64,000 nt of DNA from assembly GCF_000426245.1 (NCBI RefSeq), contig NZ_AUEZ01000053.1, positions 1-64,000 of the forward strand, written 5' to 3'. The stretch is from Bradyrhizobium sp. Ai1a-2. Its GTDB lineage: Bacteria; Pseudomonadota; Alphaproteobacteria; Rhizobiales; Xanthobacteraceae. Positions 16,819-26,090 of the stretch are shown in pieces (position 1 is the stretch's first letter; every line of letters starts with the position of its first letter). The notes beneath the pieces were generated by a model that saw only the letters and a list, made by a program, of their open reading frames with translations, had not been told where the DNA came from and made no database searches. The position numbers were made by a program, and so were the translations under genes.

Positions 16819-17046
16819 ATGCGCTCTGTTGTTCTGGTTCTCGTCATTTTGCTGAGTGAGACTTCGCTATCTTTTGCTCAGGGGCACATGGGCACCCCAC
16901 AAGAGCAGCAGGCCTGCAGGCGCGATGCGCAGCGCTTCTGTCGCAAGCAATTGGGGGATGACAACGCGGTTCAACAATGCCTGCAGCAGAACAGGACCAG
17001 ACTGAGCAAAAACTGTCAGAGAGTATTTGCCAGCCGCGGCATGTGA
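16819..17046 (+). CDS. Small secreted cysteine-rich repeat protein
   Basis: 75 aa. The signal peptide is MRSVVLVLVILLSETSLSFA. The mature region has four cysteines in the spacing of one Cys-rich/GLG1-type module: ACRRDAQRFC, VQQCLQQNRTRLSKNC. Such short exported modules are common in rhizobia and have no assigned role. A GGAG lies 5 bp before the ATG. It is convergent with the alkylsulfatase gene. Confidence 0.75.
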   Translation: MRSVVLVLVILLSETSLSFAQGHMGTPQEQQACRRDAQRFCRKQLGDDNAVQQCLQQNRTRLSKNCQRVFASRGM

Positions 17047-17088
17047 GAGGTCTCCGTTCCGCGCTCAAACTCGTTGCGACGCTATTTG

Positions 17089-19125
17089 TCATGGCGTCAC
17101 GATGTTGAACCAGAAATATTGGTTCAGATCGACGAGATAGCTCATGAACTCACCGAACTTCGCCTGGTTACCGGCAAACTTGACCTGCCCGGTCTTGACC
17201 GCGTCCTCGAACGACACCTGCTTGGTCAACACCTTGGTCAAAGTGGCACGATCCACGGTTACGGTGACGTCGGCCTTGGGGTTGGTGTAATCGGGCCAAT
17301 GATTGAGCACGGAGTTCTCCAGGAAGAGCGCGTGCTTCTCATTGATGTCAGGGAATATCCAGTTGATCGCAAGCGTCTTGCCGTCCGCCTTCCTGGCATC
17401 CAGCTGCACGCCCATGTAACCGAACAATAGCTCGGGCGACATGCTGGCAACGATGTCTGCGCTGGCTGGATTGCCTGTCGCCCGTTTCCTGACGCCATGC
17501 CGAAGCTCATCGGCGCCTGTCAGATAGAAGCCCCGCCAGGGGCCGGATTCCGCCTGATAACCCATCTGTTCCAGGATATCGGCCTGCAGATTCTTCGCCT
17601 CCTGATTGTCAGGCTGGGCAAACACCAAATGGTTCACCAGTTCGGCGCCCCATCGATAGTCGCCCTTCTCGAATGCCTCGCGTCCGAGCTTCATCACAGC
17701 GTCGGGTCCCCCCATCGCCGCTACATACTTGCCTGCGACTTCGACCGGTGGCAGCGGGTTCAAGGTCGCGGGGTTGCCGTCGAAATATCCCAGATAAAAA
17801 TTGTAGACGGCACGTACGTTGTGGCTTTGGGTGCCATAGTAACCCTGGCTCGCCCATTGATTGGCGAGCGATTGAGGCAACGTCACAAGGCCCGGCAGCT
17901 CCCTCATGGTGTAACCCATGTTCGCGTAGTGCAGGGTCTGGTCGTGCATGAATTTGTAGGTATCGCGCTGCACCTTCAGGAGCTGCGTAATTTCGTTGTT
18001 CCCCCAGGTGGGCCAATGGTGCATCGTGATCTGCACATCATACTTATCACCCCACATCTGAAGGGCCTGGTTGAGGTACATCGGCCACAGCCGCGCGTCT
18101 CGTGTCTTGGCGCCGCGCAGCGTATAGAGATTGTGCATCGTGCGCGTGGCGTCCTCGGCCGTGTTGATCAACTTGAACTTCGGCAGATACCACATCATCT
18201 CCGCCGGAGCCTCCGAGCCCGGCGCCAGCAGGAACTCGTACTCAATGCCGTCGATGACGCGCTTCTCGCCGGTCTTCGTGATCAGATCTGTCGGCGCGAT
18301 CAGCGTGACTGTGCCGCTCGATGTCGTGACGCCCAGCCCCGCCGTCACGGAGCCCTCCGGTCCGGGGGCAACCAGGTTTCCGTACATATAGGACGCACGG
18401 CGTCCCATAGCGGGGCCTGCAAACAGGTTCTCGGCGACGAAGTTCTCGAGAAAACCTTCGGGCGCGAAAATCCTGACCTTGCCCGACTTCACGTCGGCTT
18501 CGTCGACGATGCCCCGCACGCCGCCAGCGTGATCGACGTGGGAATGCGAATAGATCACGGCCACGACCGGTTTTCTCGGCCGGTTTTGGTAGTAGAGGTC
18601 GAGTGCAGCGCGCGCGGTTTCGGCCGATATCAAGGGATCGTATATCGTAATGCCCTGCTCACCCTCGATGATGGTCAGGTTCGACAGGTCCGCGCCACGC
18701 ACCTGATAGACGCCTGGAACCACTTCATAGAGGCCAGCTTCCATCAGAAGCTGCGACATACGCCATAGGCTCGGATTGACGGTGTCCGGCGCGGCGGTGC
18801 CATCCTTGATGAAACCAGCGAACCTCGAGAGATCCCAAACAATCCTGCCATTCTTGTCCTTGATGACACCGCTATCAGGCAATCGCGCGATCAGGCCACG
18901 CTTGGCGTTTGTGAAATCCGCATTGTCCGACCATGGCAATGAGGACGTGGAGTTCCTGTTGAACTCCAGCGTGGATAGCGACGCCGGCTTGGAATCGCCG
19001 GACGTCTGCGCCTGCGCAACCGTAGCCGCCAGCGCCAGGGTCAATGCTGCGGAGATGACACTGAAGGTGCACTTGATGTAGGAGCGCGGCAACGATCGGC
19101 CGCTTGAGATGATCGTTTGCGTCAA
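17089..19125 (-). CDS. Exported alkylsulfatase (SdsA1/BDS1-like, MBL fold)
   Basis: 678 aa. These enzymes hydrolyse primary alkyl sulfates such as dodecyl sulfate to the alcohol and sulfate. The N-terminal metallo-beta-lactamase domain has HSHVDH at 194-199. A dimerisation region follows (PAEMMWYLPKFKLIN...), and the tail after about residue 560 is the SCP2-like domain of the family (LAINWIFPDINEKHALFLEN). An export signal lies at about 12-39 (ISAALTLALAATVAQAQ). The start chosen is TTG at 19125 because AAGGAG sits 8 bp before it; a longer frame to 19200 has no such site. A DapA-like gene lies 186 bp upstream on the same strand. Confidence 0.85.
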   Translation of the reverse strand: MTQTIISSGRSLPRSYIKCTFSVISAALTLALAATVAQAQTSGDSKPASLSTLEFNRNSTSSLPWSDNADFTNAKRGLIARLPDSGVIKDKNGRIVWDLSRFAGFIKDGTAAPDTVNPSLWRMSQLLMEAGLYEVVPGVYQVRGADLSNLTIIEGEQGITIYDPLISAETARAALDLYYQNRPRKPVVAVIYSHSHVDHAGGVRGIVDEADVKSGKVRIFAPEGFLENFVAENLFAGPAMGRRASYMYGNLVAPGPEGSVTAGLGVTTSSGTVTLIAPTDLITKTGEKRVIDGIEYEFLLAPGSEAPAEMMWYLPKFKLINTAEDATRTMHNLYTLRGAKTRDARLWPMYLNQALQMWGDKYDVQITMHHWPTWGNNEITQLLKVQRDTYKFMHDQTLHYANMGYTMRELPGLVTLPQSLANQWASQGYYGTQSHNVRAVYNFYLGYFDGNPATLNPLPPVEVAGKYVAAMGGPDAVMKLGREAFEKGDYRWGAELVNHLVFAQPDNQEAKNLQADILEQMGYQAESGPWRGFYLTGADELRHGVRKRATGNPASADIVASMSPELLFGYMGVQLDARKADGKTLAINWIFPDINEKHALFLENSVLNHWPDYTNPKADVTVTVDRATLTKVLTKQVSFEDAVKTGQVKFAGNQAKFGEFMSYLVDLNQYFWFNIVTP

Positions 19126-19311
19126 AGTCGCTCTCCTTCGTCCTCTCCCACAGCGATTGCTAGTATCGGCAGCAGGCGCGCTCCTCCGAATTCTGGGCAA
19201 TCTTCGTGTGCTTTTCTATCGGGAGCGGGAAAGCGATCCTATGCAACTTCGGCAATCGGCCGACGATTCACATCTTGGCCTCCGACGGGCCATAGGCCGG
19301 CACGCAAATCG

Positions 19312-20274
19312 CTATGCCGCGTTGTGCCTCAGTACTGTTCCCTGGTCGAGCAGTCCTGCTTCCACCAGCGCCGCCCGGATACGCACGATTTCCGCATCCG
19401 TTATCTTGACCAGCGGCGGACGCACCACGGCGCGAGGAAGTTTTTCAAGCAGCACCAAAGCTTCCTTCATGCGGTTGTGCATGTCGACGAAGGGATCGGC
19501 ATAGAACACGCGCGCCAACGGATAGATCCGGTCGTTCAGCCGACGGGCTTCCGCAAGATCGTTGGCCTGTACCGCGCGATAGAGCCTGGCTTGAAGATCA
19601 GCGATGACGCTGCCGCTGCCGGACAGCAGGCCATTGCAGCCGAGCACCAGGGAACTCAACAGCCATGCACTGTTGGTCGACAGCACATTGATGGAAGGCT
19701 TGCGCCCCTGCAATGCGCGAATCTGGCTCTCGTGCTGCGGCACCAGTGGAGTCCAATCCTTGATGGCGCGGATCGTAGGCACCTCATCGAAAAGCCGCTC
19801 CAGCGTCGTCGCCGGATAGCCCTGCCCCGTCGCCAACGGATATTGAAACACGATCATCGGCAGGTCAGACGCATCGCGGATGGTCTTGAAATGGGCCAGC
19901 GCCATCTCGGCCGATTGGCCAAGCGTGAACGGAGCCGGCGGGAACACCAGCAGCGCCGAAGCGCCGCCGGACTGTGCCTGCTGCGCGATCCGCGCCGCCT
20001 CCAGGCTGCCGTCCGCCCAGACCCCGTGGATGATCGGTAAAGTGCTGCCGACTTCCTCGGCCGCGATCTCCATGACGCGACGCTGCTCGTCCCTCGTGCA
20101 GGATGCAACCTCCGTGGAGTGAGCGTTGATCGTGATCGCCGACAATCCGTGCACCGCCGCGACATCGCGCAAGTGAGCCCGGAAGCTCTGCTCGTCGATC
20201 GACAGATCGTCTTGGAACGGCAGCAGCACCGCCGGGATCACACCTTGGGGCACGAAATCGGGATAGCGCGCCAT
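19312..20274 (-). CDS. DapA-superfamily aldolase/lyase (not a true DapA)
   Basis: 320 aa (beta/alpha)8 enzyme of the dihydrodipicolinate synthase/N-acetylneuraminate lyase superfamily. The Schiff-base Lys is K172 in AIKDWT. The usual catalytic Tyr of the YNVPSRTG motif is replaced by Phe143 (VFQYPLATG), and the GTTGE motif reads AHSTE, so it is not a lysine-pathway DapA. Members of this kind cleave or dehydrate sugar acids or 2-oxo acids. GAAGGAG lies before the ATG. It is 81 bp after the Liv-type ATPase gene, so the transporter may import its substrate or a precursor. Confidence 0.82.
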   Translation of the reverse strand: MARYPDFVPQGVIPAVLLPFQDDLSIDEQSFRAHLRDVAAVHGLSAITINAHSTEVASCTRDEQRRVMEIAAEEVGSTLPIIHGVWADGSLEAARIAQQAQSGGASALLVFPPAPFTLGQSAEMALAHFKTIRDASDLPMIVFQYPLATGQGYPATTLERLFDEVPTIRAIKDWTPLVPQHESQIRALQGRKPSINVLSTNSAWLLSSLVLGCNGLLSGSGSVIADLQARLYRAVQANDLAEARRLNDRIYPLARVFYADPFVDMHNRMKEALVLLEKLPRAVVRPPLVKITDAEIVRIRAALVEAGLLDQGTVLRHNAA

Positions 20275-20355
20275 GTGTCGTCTCCTTCACGGTTCCAGCC
20301 ACAAGCCTAGCGTTTTCCGGCCGGTCAGCCGAGTCACGATCGTAGCTTGTTGGCT

Positions 20356-21018
20356 TCAATCGCCTTCGATCTCACCTCGTTCGATGGTGAGGGTGACGTC
20401 GGCAAACGTCTCAAGCAGCTTCGGATTCGACTCCGTAATCAGCATCGTGATGTCCTTGTCCTGCGAACGAAGCCGGCGAAGCGCTTCGGCGTATCGCTGC
20501 GCGAGAACAGGCGCAAGTCCCTGAAACGGCTCGTCGAGAATGAGAAGCCGGGTGCCCAGCATGAGCGCCCGACCGAGCGCGACCATCTTGCCTTGTCCGC
20601 CCGAGACCGATCCCGCCGGGCGCCTGGCAAGCTCTTTCAGCTCCGGCAACACGGAGTAGGCCCGCTCCAGCCTTCGTCGTGTCTCGTCCGGAGAGAGCTT
20701 CGCGACGCGACCAGGCAGAAGGATGTTCTCTTCCACGGTAAAAGCCGAAAACAGGCGGCGATCCTCCGGCGCATAGCCGACGCCCAGCGACGGGCGGCGG
20801 TGCGGCGGAATCGGCCCGAGGTCCTCGCCACCGAGCCGCACCGCGCCGATGGCTTTGGTGAAGCCCATGATGGTGCGAACGGTCGTGGTCTTGCCGGCAC
20901 CGTTGCGCCCGATGAGCGCGGCGCTCGCTCCGGGCTGCAGCGAGAAGCTGACATTGCGCAGCACCGGCGCATCGGCGATCGCGACGTTGACATTCTCGAA
21001 ACTCAGCACCGGCGTCAT
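20356..21018 (-). CDS. ABC transporter ATP-binding protein, LivF-like
   Basis: 220 aa ATPase of a branched-chain amino acid/amide-type (HAAT) importer. Walker A is GRNGAGKTTT, the signature is SGGQGKMVALGRALM, and Walker B is LLILDEPFQGLAP. The ATG at 21018 overlaps the stop of the LivG-like gene (ATGA), which decides the start over an upstream frame. It is the last of five transporter genes (K-H-M-G-F order on the minus strand). It is slightly shorter than typical LivF (about 235 aa). Confidence 0.88.
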   Translation of the reverse strand: MTPVLSFENVNVAIADAPVLRNVSFSLQPGASAALIGRNGAGKTTTVRTIMGFTKAIGAVRLGGEDLGPIPPHRRPSLGVGYAPEDRRLFSAFTVEENILLPGRVAKLSPDETRRRLERAYSVLPELKELARRPAGSVSGGQGKMVALGRALMLGTRLLILDEPFQGLAPVLAQRYAEALRRLRSQDKDITMLITESNPKLLETFADVTLTIERGEIEGD

Positions 21019-21758
21019 ATTCCGATTACCTGCTGCTGGACTTTCGGGTCCGCCAGAACCTCCGCCGGCGTGCCGATCTTCTGGATCTTCCCTACGTTCC
21101 ACACTGCGACGCGGTGGGCGTAACGCTCCACCATGTCCATGTCGTGCTCGACAAAGACCGACGTAACCTTCTCCTTCGCGAGCGCGGTGGTGAGGATATC
21201 CATGATTTCGAGCTTCTCGGATGACGCGACGCCCGAGGTTGGCTCGTCCATGAGCAGGAGCCTGGGCTTCAGCGCGAGCGCAAGCGCGATATCAACCAGC
21301 TTGCGTTGCCCTTCGGGCAGCTCTCGCGCCGTTCGCTCGGCATAAGACCTGACGCCGACGAGCTCCAGCAGCCGCTCCATTTCGGACGCCTCCGGCAATC
21401 GCGCGAGGGCCTTGAAGCCTGACGGGTACCCCTGCCGCGAGGCCGCCGCGATCAGCATGTTTTCCATGACGGTCTGGTCGAGGAAAAGCTGCGGAATCTG
21501 GAAGGCGCGAGCAATGCCAAGCTTGGTGATGGTCCGCGGAAGATGCGCCGTAATATCCTGGCCGAGAAAAGTCACCGTACCGGCCTGCGGACGCAGATAG
21601 CCCGTCGATATGTTGAGGAACGTCGTCTTGCCGGCGCCGTTCGGTCCGATGATGGCGAGGTTCTCGCCTTCATGGACGTCAAGGTTGATCCCGTCAGCGG
21701 CGATGACTCCGCCGAAGCGGATCTTGATGTCCCTGGCAGAGAGCAGGACGTCGGCCAT
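21015..21758 (-). CDS. ABC transporter ATP-binding protein, LivG-like
   Basis: 247 aa ATPase. Walker A is GPNGAGKTTF, and Walker B is LLLMDEPTSGV. The signature region reads LPEGQRKLVDIALALAL, the LPEG variant common in Liv-type ATPases. The ATG at 21758 overlaps the stop of the permease by one base (TGATG), and its own stop overlaps the next ATPase, so translation is coupled along the operon. Confidence 0.88.
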   Translation of the reverse strand: MADVLLSARDIKIRFGGVIAADGINLDVHEGENLAIIGPNGAGKTTFLNISTGYLRPQAGTVTFLGQDITAHLPRTITKLGIARAFQIPQLFLDQTVMENMLIAAASRQGYPSGFKALARLPEASEMERLLELVGVRSYAERTARELPEGQRKLVDIALALALKPRLLLMDEPTSGVASSEKLEIMDILTTALAKEKVTSVFVEHDMDMVERYAHRVAVWNVGKIQKIGTPAEVLADPKVQQQVIGI

Positions 21759-22732
21759 CAGCGCCCTCCCTTGCCGGACTGGCGATATCGCTGCCTGAGA
21801 CCGATCAGTCCGTTCGGCGCGTAAAGGATGATCACGATCAGCACGACTCCGAGAATGAGCTGCCAGGAATCCGCGAGGTGAGCAGCCGCATAGAACCGGA
21901 CGCACTCGAACATCGCCGCCCCCGCAAACGCACCGAAAGCATGGGCTCCGCCGCCAAGGATCGCGATGAACACGAACTCGCCCGATTTGGTCCAGAAGCC
22001 AAACTCCGGCGTGGCGATCTGCTGGATGATTGCCACCAGCGTGCCGCCGATTCCGCCGAGGAACGCGGAGATCACGTAGCCGATGAGCAGCACGCGGCGG
22101 GCCGACATTCCCAGATATTCGAGCCGGGTCTCATTCGACTTGATCGCCCGCAACATATGCCCGAGCGGACTCTCGAGGTAGCGTTGCACACCGTAGAATG
22201 CTGCAGCCGCGATCAAAAGGCTCACGTAAAGAATGACGTATTGGAAGGTTTCCGGCGTGAAGACAAATCCCAGCAAGCCGGGACGCGCCACGCGGATGCC
22301 ATCAGCACCATTGGTGTAGGGGAACATCTTCTCAAGCAGTGACCACAACACCATCGAGAACGCCAGGTTGAGCATTCCGAAGAAGATTTCCCGGTAGCGA
22401 ACCACGAACAGACCGACAATCAGGCCAAAGACGGTGGAAGATATGCCTCCGAGCACGAGATAAAGCAGGATATCGCCGCCGCCGACATATTTGCCCCAGA
22501 ACGCCGACGTGTAGGCGCCAATGGCGAAGAACATTGCGTGTCCGAAGGATACCTGTCCCGCCTGCAGCAGCAGAACGATTCCGAGCACGACGATGCCCTT
22601 CGCGAGGATAAGCGCGAACAGCGTCGCCCAGCTCGCCACGAACAGCGGTGCGACCGCGCTGACCAGAAAGAAGATGACTGCTGCCGTCGTGATCGGCTTG
22701 ATGCGGCGCGTCATCAGATCTTTCTCACTCAT
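21758..22732 (-). CDS. ABC transporter permease, LivM-like
   Basis: 324 aa inner-membrane permease of the branched-chain/amide type with about ten hydrophobic segments and a family-typical NYSGQ-equivalent loop (GQVSFGHAMFFAIGAYTSAF). The start at 22732 overlaps the stop of the LivH-like gene. A second in-frame ATG seven codons later (MTRRIK) is possible. An unusual feature is the direct duplication of CATCAGATCTTTCTCA at the junction with the upstream gene, which may have extended the N-terminus. Confidence 0.86.
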   Translation of the reverse strand: MSEKDLMTRRIKPITTAAVIFFLVSAVAPLFVASWATLFALILAKGIVVLGIVLLLQAGQVSFGHAMFFAIGAYTSAFWGKYVGGGDILLYLVLGGISSTVFGLIVGLFVVRYREIFFGMLNLAFSMVLWSLLEKMFPYTNGADGIRVARPGLLGFVFTPETFQYVILYVSLLIAAAAFYGVQRYLESPLGHMLRAIKSNETRLEYLGMSARRVLLIGYVISAFLGGIGGTLVAIIQQIATPEFGFWTKSGEFVFIAILGGGAHAFGAFAGAAMFECVRFYAAAHLADSWQLILGVVLIVIILYAPNGLIGLRQRYRQSGKGGR

Positions 22733-23631
22733 CAGATCTTTCTCATTTGGGTTGCGCCGAACAGTCCGTACGGACGCACCAGAAGCACCAGCACCATCAG
22801 CAGATAAGGCACGAGGACTTCGAACTCCGGCTGGAGATAGATGACAAAGGCGCGCGTCAGCCCGATCATGAGCGCGGTGAGAGCGGCGCCCTCGATCTGC
22901 CCGAGGCCCGCAGTTGCGGCGACCGCGAAAGAGAGCACGATCATGTCGGCGCCCATCCCGGGCACGAGCGATGTCGTCGGCGAGGCAAGCGCCCCGCCGA
23001 GCGCCGCCAAGCTCGCGCCGATGATGAACGTCACGAAATAGACGCGCCTGGCGTCGATGCCGATCGACGTGGACGCCTCGCGATCCTCCGTCACGGCCAT
23101 GATCACGGCCCCGGCGAGGGTGCGGCGCAGGAAGTAGCGCAGGCCGAACAGCGTCGCGACCGCCACGGCTGGCAGCAGGATGACCTGGTAGGACGTGTAG
23201 TTCACGCCGAACACGGTCACGTTCGGCAGCAGCTTCAACGGCTCGGCCGCGAAGATCGGCTGCACGCCCCAGATCAAGCGCTGCAGATTATCCATGATCA
23301 TGAAGGCCGCAAACGTGATCAGGAGCTGCAGGACATCGTCCCTTCCGTATAGCGGCCGCAGCAGAACGCGCTCAATGAAGCCGCCGCAAACGACGCCGAT
23401 CACGATGGAAGCCGCCAGCAGCGCGGGATAGGTGAGCCATGGCGACAGCGGCGCGACCTTGATGCTGAACGTCGCGGCGAGATAGGCGCCGAAGGCATAC
23501 AGGGAGCCGTGCGCCACGTTCACCACGCGAAGCACGCCGAAGATCAGGCTGAGCCCGACGGAGACCAGGAACACCAGGGCGGCGTAGCTGATCCCGTCGA
23601 GGACGGCCAGTATGGCGAGAGTCGAGTTCAT
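22732..23631 (-). CDS. ABC transporter permease, LivH-like
   Basis: 299 aa with about eight membrane segments. It has the LivH landmark GLSLIFGVLRVVNVAHGSLYAFGAY near the N-terminus, given here as GLSLIFGVLRVVNVAHGS at about 27-44. It pairs with the LivM-like subunit to form the channel. It starts 50 bp after the binding-protein gene ends, and its stop overlaps the next start. Confidence 0.87.
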   Translation of the reverse strand: MNSTLAILAVLDGISYAALVFLVSVGLSLIFGVLRVVNVAHGSLYAFGAYLAATFSIKVAPLSPWLTYPALLAASIVIGVVCGGFIERVLLRPLYGRDDVLQLLITFAAFMIMDNLQRLIWGVQPIFAAEPLKLLPNVTVFGVNYTSYQVILLPAVAVATLFGLRYFLRRTLAGAVIMAVTEDREASTSIGIDARRVYFVTFIIGASLAALGGALASPTTSLVPGMGADMIVLSFAVAATAGLGQIEGAALTALMIGLTRAFVIYLQPEFEVLVPYLLMVLVLLVRPYGLFGATQMRKI

Positions 23632-23681
23632 GGAGACCTTCAGGCCGTCCCCCGGAGAGCCGGAGGACGGCTATTGGAGTG

Positions 23682-24983
23682 CTATTGTTTGAAGGTCGGC
23701 ACGTCCATCTTGGCGAATTCCGGCTTGAGCGTCTTGAGCCACTCGACCGATCGCACGCCCGCCGGGTTGGTGATCACCTTCGGGTCGAAGATCATCATAT
23801 TGTCGAGCAGTTTGAAGTCGTAGCCCGGGAAGGACTTGGTGACGCCGACAAGCTGGGCTTCCAGACCCTGATTGTCCTCGGGCCTCAGCGTGACCGGCCT
23901 GCCGAAGCCGGTTGCGAACTCCGTGCCGGCAGTCGCATCCACGACCTGCTCCCGCGTGGGCCAGTTGCCGTCATTCGCCTTGATGGCCTTGTCATAGGCC
24001 GTTTGCAACGCCGTGAATGCCTGCGCCATGTGATAGACCGGATAGATCGGCCATGCGCCGGTCTTGGCCTTGAACGCTTCGTTGAAGGCTTTGAAGGCCG
24101 GGTCGTTCTTCTTTTCCGGGTGCAGGAACCAGTGATCGCCCCGTGCACCGACGATCAGTCCCTCCGGCAGGTCCTTGCCCAATCGCTGGATCGACGATTC
24201 TCCGATACCAAGCACGAATGTCGATTGCTGCAACAGGCCGCGTTGACCCGCCTGGCGAACCAGGGTGTCGAGGTCACCGCCCCAGGCGGTCGTGAGCACG
24301 ACGTCCGGTCGGAGCGCCAGCAGGCGAGAGACCTCCGTGGAATAGTCAGGCGCACCGAATTTCGGGAACAGCTCTGCAACCACCTGGACGTCGGGCTTCA
24401 TCGCCTTCAACGCAGTGGAGAATATCTCCCAGCTTTCGCGACCCCACGCGTAGTCCTGATTGACGACAGCGATCGTCTTGAAGTCGGGCTTCGTCTTGAG
24501 GAGATAGATGAGCACCGCCAACATCTCGGGAGTGCCGTTCGCCTGGGTCCGGAAATTGTAGCGATACTTCTTCGTCTCGAGAATGGAAGCAGCGCCGCAA
24601 TCCCACATGAAGTTCATGACCTTCAGGTCTTCGGCGACCGGAACAAGCTGGTTGCAGCTGCCCGAGGAGATTGCAGCGAACGTCGCGTCAACCTTGTCGT
24701 CCTGCACGATGCGCCGATAGTTCGAGACCAATGCTTCGCCGCCGGCGCCTTCGTCGATGAACGAAAGCTTGACCGGCACGCCGCCGATGCCGCCTTTCTT
24801 ATTGAGATCCTCCGCGATCATCTCCGCCGCGGCCTTGGCCGGAACGCCGAAAACGGAAGCCGGCCCCGACAGGAATGTCGCAATGCCGATCTTGATTTCC
24901 TGGGGTTTACCCTGCGCAAGAGCGGCACCTGCAAAAATTGCAGTTGCTGCGGCAGCCGCAAATGCGGTCTTCAAATATTGCAT
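23682..24983 (-). CDS. ABC transporter substrate-binding protein, LivK-like
   Basis: 433 aa periplasmic binding protein (type I fold). The signal peptide MQYLKTAFAAAAATAIFAGA is cleaved at ALAQ. The mature start, EIKIGIATFLSGPASVFGVP, is typical of the Peripla_BP_6/HAAT family. It is longer than LivK (about 370 aa), and in this group substrates include aromatic acids, amides and urea as well as amino acids. GGGAGG precedes the ATG. It is first of the five-gene transporter operon that continues into the DapA-like and alkylsulfatase genes. Confidence 0.87.
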   Translation of the reverse strand: MQYLKTAFAAAAATAIFAGAALAQGKPQEIKIGIATFLSGPASVFGVPAKAAAEMIAEDLNKKGGIGGVPVKLSFIDEGAGGEALVSNYRRIVQDDKVDATFAAISSGSCNQLVPVAEDLKVMNFMWDCGAASILETKKYRYNFRTQANGTPEMLAVLIYLLKTKPDFKTIAVVNQDYAWGRESWEIFSTALKAMKPDVQVVAELFPKFGAPDYSTEVSRLLALRPDVVLTTAWGGDLDTLVRQAGQRGLLQQSTFVLGIGESSIQRLGKDLPEGLIVGARGDHWFLHPEKKNDPAFKAFNEAFKAKTGAWPIYPVYHMAQAFTALQTAYDKAIKANDGNWPTREQVVDATAGTEFATGFGRPVTLRPEDNQGLEAQLVGVTKSFPGYDFKLLDNMMIFDPKVITNPAGVRSVEWLKTLKPEFAKMDVPTFKQ

Positions 24984-25136
24984 TGGAAGCCCTCCCTGTT
25001 CTTTTTCGACTATTTGTATCTGGCCTGGCGGCCATTTTTCTTACCGCAACGCTACTATAATTTGCGTCCTTTGCCAGCCTTTACTGGCTGACCTCAGCAC
25101 CGCTTTTGGCCCGAGGCGGACCCGCGCGCGAGGGCG

Positions 25137-26006
25137 CTAGCCCAGCTCAAAGGTGGTGACGCCGAAGACCCGCTCCAGCCGCAATGGCGGCACGGCGCCG
25201 GTATACATGCGCGCGGTCTCGAACACCGGGGCAAGGCCCAAGTCTTGCGCCAATGCGACGGCCTCGCGGTTGACGCTGGGAACGTCGAGGAAAATCTCGC
25301 CGCCGCCCACGCGGGCCAGCAAAGCCGACAGAACCACCTCGGCGGCGGCGCGGTCGTCGGCCACCAGCGGGCCGATCTTGCGGCCGCTCCGGCACGGACG
25401 GATCACGCCCCAGCCGGCAAGCCCTCCGTTCCGGACGAGCGCGCAACCGACATGTCCGGGCGAGCCGATCCACGCGCGCAGGAACGCGGTGCGCCGAGCC
25501 GGAAACACCGTTGCGTCATACGCCTCCACGGTCGCCAATGGGACGTCGGCGAGCGCGACGACATCTGCCTGCGGCACATCGAGGGCCGCGGCGGTGCCGC
25601 CATAACGGACATTGGCATAAGCGAGCTCGAACCCGGACTTCCCATAGTTTTCCTGCTGCGCCACCACGCCGTCGAGCCCGATCACACGCTCCCCGGCATG
25701 CGCGATGGCCGCGTTCCATATGCGCAGCCCATAGCCACGGCCGCGCAAATCCCTTCGGACGATGTAGAAGCCGAGGAAGGCGAAGCTCTCATCGTAATTG
25801 ACGCAGGAGACGGTCGCGACCGGAGCGCCGTCGAGTTCGCCGATGAAGAAGCCCTCCGGATCGGCCGCGGCGAAGCAGGCGGCGTCGGCGAGACCCGGAT
25901 TCCAGCCTTCGGCCGCCGCCCAGTCCACGGCTATCGAGATTTCGTCCGGCCGCATGTTGCGGATGCGCAGGCCGCTCGTGGCTGGCGATCGTGCAGATGG
26001 ACTCAT
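25137..26006 (-). CDS. GNAT N-acetyltransferase with C-terminal second domain
   Basis: 289 aa. The N-terminal half is a GNAT acetyltransferase with the acetyl-CoA loop RRDLRGRGYGLRIW (about residues 84-97). The C-terminal half is a second GNAT-like domain of the YitH/Acetyltransf_18 type (GCALVRNGGLAGWGVIRPCR...). The acceptor is unknown. The ATG at 26006 fits the family start. It is alone, downstream of a GMC oxidoreductase on the same strand with an 84-bp gap. Confidence 0.8.
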   Translation of the reverse strand: MSPSARSPATSGLRIRNMRPDEISIAVDWAAAEGWNPGLADAACFAAADPEGFFIGELDGAPVATVSCVNYDESFAFLGFYIVRRDLRGRGYGLRIWNAAIAHAGERVIGLDGVVAQQENYGKSGFELAYANVRYGGTAAALDVPQADVVALADVPLATVEAYDATVFPARRTAFLRAWIGSPGHVGCALVRNGGLAGWGVIRPCRSGRKIGPLVADDRAAAEVVLSALLARVGGGEIFLDVPSVNREAVALAQDLGLAPVFETARMYTGAVPPLRLERVFGVTTFELG

Positions 26007-26090
26007 GGGCCGATATCACCACGAGTGACCTGTTGCCTGCAAATGAAGAAACGCCATGGCGGCGGCGCCTGGGCCACTATCGTGCCGGAG

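Noticed and set aside
17497..18768. 423-residue plus-strand frame
   Set aside because: Antisense to the alkylsulfatase, whose HSHVDH site and domains are intact.
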